Shown here: positions 59,318-64,000 of the stretch, piece by piece | How the letters are laid out: every line of letters begins with the position of its first letter | How positions within the stretch are numbered: position 1 is the stretch's first letter | Assembly (NCBI RefSeq): GCF_008831285.2 | Contig: NC_045139.1 | Span: 15,854,354 to 15,918,353, forward strand | Length of the DNA stretch: 64,000 bases | DNA from: Nymphaea colorata | Lineage: Eukaryota > Streptophyta > Magnoliopsida > Nymphaeales > Nymphaeaceae | Direction of reading: 5' to 3' | Position numbers and translations under genes: made by a program | Notes under the pieces: generated by a model | The model's input: the letters and a program-made list of their open reading frames with translations, nothing else | Told to the model about the DNA's origin: nothing | Database searches by the model: none

Positions 59318-60882
59318 ACATACATGTTAACCACACTTCAAGAACAACATGATCACTAGGCGCAGATAGAGCATGCGTCGTGGAGGAAACGCCGCTAAAG
59401 CTCTGTCTGGCCGTCCAGCAGCTGAGGCTTGACTCGGCTGGGCCGATGGATTGAGCTGGAAACCAAGAAAAAGGCTGCCAACGCCATGCCAGTTCGCCTT
59501 ACAAACTTGACAGACATTTCATGAGGCAGCCAGAGAAATTGATCCTCAACCACCAGATCATCGTGATATGAATACAATATTATTCTTCGACATTTCAAAA
59601 GCGCTTGTGGAATATCGAACTTTGGTGATATAAAAAATCACATCCTTACTTTATAAAAGCGCCGCCCAAAGGTGGGTGCACATCAAATGGACGAGTTACG
59701 GGAAAATTCTAGCAAGCCGACTGGATGTTGCGGATGGCTGAATATTTGAAATCTGTCACTAAAAGTACGATAAAACAATCACTAAAACATCACAAACAAT
59801 TGCTAGTGTTCTGTGGCTAAAAATTTTTAGCGACGAGTTTTAAAAATTTAATCATTTGCCGCCTGGAGATTTGCAGGTATTTATGGAGGAGCAAGCCAAT
59901 GTTAAAATGAGAGTGCCATGATTTTTTTAATCATAAGTTTGTGGAATCTCAATTTCTCTCTCCCTTTTCATTAAATATTATGGTTGCCATGGCCCCAATT
60001 TAATATCAATGCCATATTGAAAACGCTAAAGCTGCAATACTTCTGTGGTCGCCCCATTTTATTATGAGTATTCAATTTGCAGTTGCCTCAATTATTTTCA
60101 AAAGTCTATGTGAATTGGCCCAAGCTTTCTTCTCTTGTTCCTGTCTTTTCTCGAAATTAAAAATTCATGTTTTTCTCTAAATTAAAAAACGGAAAAGACG
60201 TTATCCTTTTTTATAAAATTGCTGGCGTTTTTTAAAATTAAGTCAAGTTGATCGAATCGATGGACTGATAAAAGTCTAGTTGTTCGTTAGTTCATTTTTT
60301 ATGAGCGTTGCTCTTTTGAACTGTAAAAAGTGAATGTAAGACATTTTAGTTGACAAGTGTACCAACTCTTCGCTTACAAATTATATATAATGTATATGCT
60401 GCATAGAATGAGCGGCTAAAATAAAAAAAAACTTTTAAAGCTTGATTTGTCTTTGCTACAGTAAAAGGGTTCGTACCATTCTATATGTAGAAAATTCTTG
60501 CAACATTTCCTGCACAGAACATTCCGGCTAACGGTACCTTTGTCAGCACAGTTGTAGAATCCAATAATTCATTACTAGACCAGACATGAGCAGCTGCCCA
60601 TGTTCACCAACAAAATAGTTCAAGTTTTGTGATGGAGAACAAATTATAGTTATTTTGGATGTTTTAGATTTACCAACCTGAAAGGCACATATTTGCAACA
60701 GTTTATTTTTTAATTATTTTTTTGAGTCAAAATTGTCGGTTACATATCTTAATTTCTACATATGACACTTCATTATGAAAAAGTTTAGTCCCATATTAAA
60801 TATTCTTAGAAGACTTTGAGCGATAATAAGAGGACTGTCTAAATCATTACTTGTCTTGATGTTTAGCCTGTTTAGTAATGAC

Positions 60883-61362
60883 TAGGGGTGATCAACGATT
60901 AGTTCGACTCATTAAAGCTCGGCTCGTGAACGAGTTCGAGTTGAGTCATTTGCTTAACGAGTCGAGCTCGAGTTCAAGAGTCGACTCGTTTAAATAATCG
61001 AGTCGAGTTTACTGAACTTGAACTGTTAAAGTTTTTGACTTGGCTCGAAAATGATGTGTAGCGATTTTTTAACTATCCGACTCATTTTTTTAATTAAAAA
61101 CCGGTATATTGATGTTAATTAATTATGTAAGTTTTTACAGAAGCTCCTTCAAGTTTGTCGAGCTCGATTATAGCAAAGTAACAGTTCATATATTTAAACG
61201 AGTTTGTCGAGCCTTAATCGAGTCGAGCTCTAGCTCAACACGTAACTGCCGAGTCGAGTTTGAGCTGCTTCGGTCGAGTTATTATCGAGCTCGAGGTTTC
61301 ATTAGTCCAGCTAAGTTTGAGCTGACTGAACTCGAGCTCGACTCGGCTCGTATTCACCCCGA
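60883..61362. mobile_element. Internally repetitive element with GAGTCGAGCTCGAG motifs
   Basis: About 480 bp bounded by TAGGGGTGA and TTCACCCC, a short inverted repeat. The interior contains many variants of GAGTCGAGCTCGAG and GCTCGGCTCG in both orientations, around a less repetitive AT-rich core (61040-61130). This composition matches a class of dispersed plant repeats; the TAGGGGTG ends suggest a non-autonomous hAT-like element. The flanks AGTAATGAC and AGTTATGCC agree at 7 of 9 bases, which might be an eroded target-site duplication. The 119-aa frame across it reflects the repeats. Confidence 0.5.
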
Positions 61363-62135
61363 GTTATGCCATAAAATGAAGCTGCTAAGGGGTAGGTTTG
61401 ATTTAAGAGAGTATATATTAACACTCTATTACCAGAAAATTGAGCAACTTTATTATTTTGATATCTAATCTCTTTTAAGGTATGTTCAGCCCTGCATATG
61501 TATGTGTATGCGTATATCTGGGGGAGGGGGAGGAAGAATGGTCCGAGAGCACAAAAAAAGTAGAGGACTACAAGGTCCCAATTTTTCATGAAGCACCATC
61601 TTTGTATCACAGCGATATTGCGTTTGATTAAGTTTCATGGATAAATTTCCCTTATATTTTCTTTGATTTGTTTAATTTTGATGTACTTTACAGAAAGTGA
61701 AACTGAGGAAAGCCCACCATTAAATTTTTCTTCAACTAACTTCGACGTCATTTCCTATTTCAATACAGAAAGGTGCGAACAGCTTTAATTTAAAGCGGCG
61801 CCATTGTCTTTTATCGACGCTGAAGAGGGAGAGGAGAGCTCCCTTTGATTGGATGAAGAGAGAATGCAGCCACCAGCGCCATTAATGGATGCCAAGAAAT
61901 GACAAAGATGTTGTTCCTCATTCACTCGATCCTTACCCTTTCATATGCCTTCCTCGGCCAACAACCATGACACTGAGCAGTAACGTTGCCTGACGCAAGG
62001 GACGGGAGTTACAGCAACTAACATGAGATTGAAAATAACGTCGACCTTCTGCTTGGTGGCTGAATGACAAATTTTTAACTACCTGGGGACCGGAACCAAT
62101 CCGGTCTATCTAGATTCTTGAAAACGAAATGAATT

Positions 62136-62140
<5 letters not shown>

Positions 62141-62203
<63 letters not shown>
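62141..62203. repeat. (CT)n(AT)n compound microsatellite
   Basis: A CT run of about 33 bp passes directly into an AT run of about 30 bp. Arrangement and orientation are the same as at 32143-32198. Confidence 0.95.
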
Positions 62204-62205
<2 letters not shown>

Positions 62206-64000
62206 TGATTGGTACTTGGTAGATATCAAGCCCCTTAAATTCATGTTAAAAAGTATTTTAAACAAAAGGCAAACCTTCTAATGTGTTTATTCATTAATTT
62301 CATATAAATCATGCTTTAGCTTAAGTCATTTTTGTACAAACTTTGAGCTTTCTAAAAAATTTGATCTTTCTACAACCAAAATTTCGATGTTATAAGAGCC
62401 CTTCACTTTTTTATTATTAAAAAACATTATTTATGTAAAAAAAAATAATTAACTAACTTAATATATGTTTCTTACTAAATCACTCTTAAGATTATATCTA
62501 TAAGGTTAGATTACAAAAAAGAATATTTTAATAATTAGTTTTAATAGGTCTGGCCATTTTCCCTTACCCAATTGGTTGGGTTTTTACAAATTTTCTATAT
62601 GTATGAGTAATTGATAGGTCCCAGTTCACTAGTTCTGGGATAAAAAATAGACTTTTTAAATGCGACAACTAAGGTGATTTTTTTTTTTGGTGAACTAACT
62701 TTACAAATACGATATCAAGAAGATGATGAGAAGTTATATTAAGTTAATCATTTTTTAATTTAATTGTATTTTTCTAATAAGTAAAATTGACCAACTCATA
62801 TAACATCCCATTTTTGTAAAAACAACTTAAATTAAAACATAGTTTATATCAAATTAGTTTTTACAAACATCTTAGGATGTTTTTTTTTTGTTTAAAATAT
62901 CTTTTAGCAAAAAATTAAAGGATAGTTCTACTATATTATCTTTTGCTTTTTATTTTTATATCTTTTCTTTTCCATGGTAGTCCTACTATATTAGTGATTT
63001 TCCAAAGCACTCATGCTTCCCATTCTAATTAAGCCTGCCTTTGAGACCCATCTTTTTTATTGTTGAACTTTTGAACACACTGGGCGACTCCCTAAAGTCA
63101 TACGCTTAGATACACCTTAATAGATCTGATGTGAATCTTCATATACAGAAGATGGCGTCTTCTCATAAAACTAACCATATGAACACGATCTTAATCTGTA
63201 TGCCCCAAAAGTCAAACCTTGTTGATGTTCTAATGAAATTTTATAAGAAAGTAAACAATTGATCTATTTACAAATATTGACAAAATTCTATTTTCATTAC
63301 AAAAGCATGTTGCCTTTCATATTGTTTTCAATATGGAGATCACATTCTTTTTTTGCAGTCAGTGTTGCCGAAAGATAAGCGCGCACGATCTGCAACGTAG
63401 AGAATTGTGAAACGACACTCTTTCTCATCTAACAAATAATACAGCAAATTCAAAAGCAAATCACGCATTTGGGTGGTCGGATCTTCCTCCGATTTTCCGC
63501 GCTTGCATGTCATCCTCCACTATCCGTTCTCATCATCAACGGCAGCAGGCGGCTGCTGCTGGCGTAAGTCACCGGGCACCCTCCACTGTGTCGCCTGACA
63601 TTTGAACAGCAACGGCCACGGGCGAAAAGCTTGATGACGATGGATGATCATACGTTGATGATAAGCTTTGACATTTTTCAACCATCGGTCCCTTCTGTTA
63701 CATGTTGTCTGAAGTTAACGGATGAATGCAGACAGCAGATTGGACTCAGATCAGCAGAATCCGCAAGAAATTAGAGTACCATCTAATCTCTACCTTGGAG
63801 TCAATCTAATTAATTCAAGAAGCAAAGGAATGTCAACTGACTTTCACAGAGTTCCAGATTCAGATCGATCTCCAGTCAAAGCACAACATAACCTTTTAAT
63901 TTAGCAACACCTACCATGATTCCCATTCTGCTCCACCTATCTGCACGTTTTCTAGTAAATGCGTCTGTCGCAAAAAATTCAAAATTAATACGTCTTTGCT

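Larger units (their letters stand above)
55258..64000. other. Right-hand non-genic region
   Basis: Apart from the promoter of the DUF688-like gene, I see no supportable gene. The region is AT-rich and holds long CT and TA microsatellites, two copies of a miniature-element family (58717-58885, 59131-59317), and an element with internal GAGCTCGAG-type repeats (60883-61362). A GC-richer stretch at 63480-63620 shows no coding motif. Open frames of 60-141 aa are low-complexity or simple-repeat translations. Confidence 0.6.

Noticed and set aside
61109-61468. 119-aa frame with repeated SSS/EFE/LELD text
   Set aside because: It is the translation of the GAGTCGAGCTCGAG repeats of a non-coding element.
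1-64000. CRISPR arrays, prokaryotic operons or phage genes
   Set aside because: No regularly spaced repeats with unique spacers and no prokaryotic gene organisation. The intron-rich genes are clearly plant nuclear.

Overview
This window is nuclear DNA of a flowering plant. The genes are split by many AT-rich introns with plant-type splice sites. Several proteins carry plastid- or mitochondrion-type leaders, and two families (CBL-interacting kinase, DUF688-like) are plant-specific. The spacers hold tRNA-headed SINEs, hAT-like miniature elements and CT/TA microsatellites. The species cannot be fixed from the sequence. All exon structures were assembled by eye from splice signals, reading-frame continuity and remembered family motifs.

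Layout. 1-2.6 kb: repeats only. 2.6-7.6 kb, minus strand: an ERA-like GTPase (ERG type, 8 exons, 440 aa). 8.8-12.7 kb, plus strand: an EngB/YihA-type GTPase with a long basic N-terminal extension (10 exons, about 526 aa). These two are head to head. 13.1 kb, minus strand: a fragment of the U2 snRNA 5' end. 14.1-20.3 kb, minus strand: a plastid-type HAD-superfamily protein (11 exons, about 364 aa) whose motif I has lost its nucleophilic Asp. 20.3-24.1 kb: spacer with two miniature inverted-repeat elements. 24.1-29.6 kb, plus strand: plastid uroporphyrinogen decarboxylase (6 exons, 389 aa), followed at once by a complete SINE with a 16-bp target-site duplication. 30.3-36.2 kb: repeat-rich spacer. 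36.2-39.6 kb, plus strand: a CBL-interacting protein kinase with a single coding exon (453 aa) and a long, probably intron-containing leader. 42.5-44.2 kb, minus strand: an SLX1/HIGLE-type GIY-YIG nuclease (4 exons, 346 aa) with PCNA-binding-like and SUMO-binding-like motifs. 44.2-54.6 kb: about 10 kb without a supportable gene, containing a second complete SINE. 54.6-55.3 kb, minus strand: a small DUF688-like protein. 55.3-64 kb: repeats and microsatellites only.

The genes do not form one pathway. The two GTPases are both relatives of bacterial ribosome-assembly factors and may share a bidirectional promoter region. I found no self-contained new system. The observations most worth following are the PIP-box and SIM in the SLX1-like nuclease, the missing nucleophile in the HAD protein, two GC-AG introns forced by reading frame, two SINEs with clear target-site duplications, and the U2-derived fragment.
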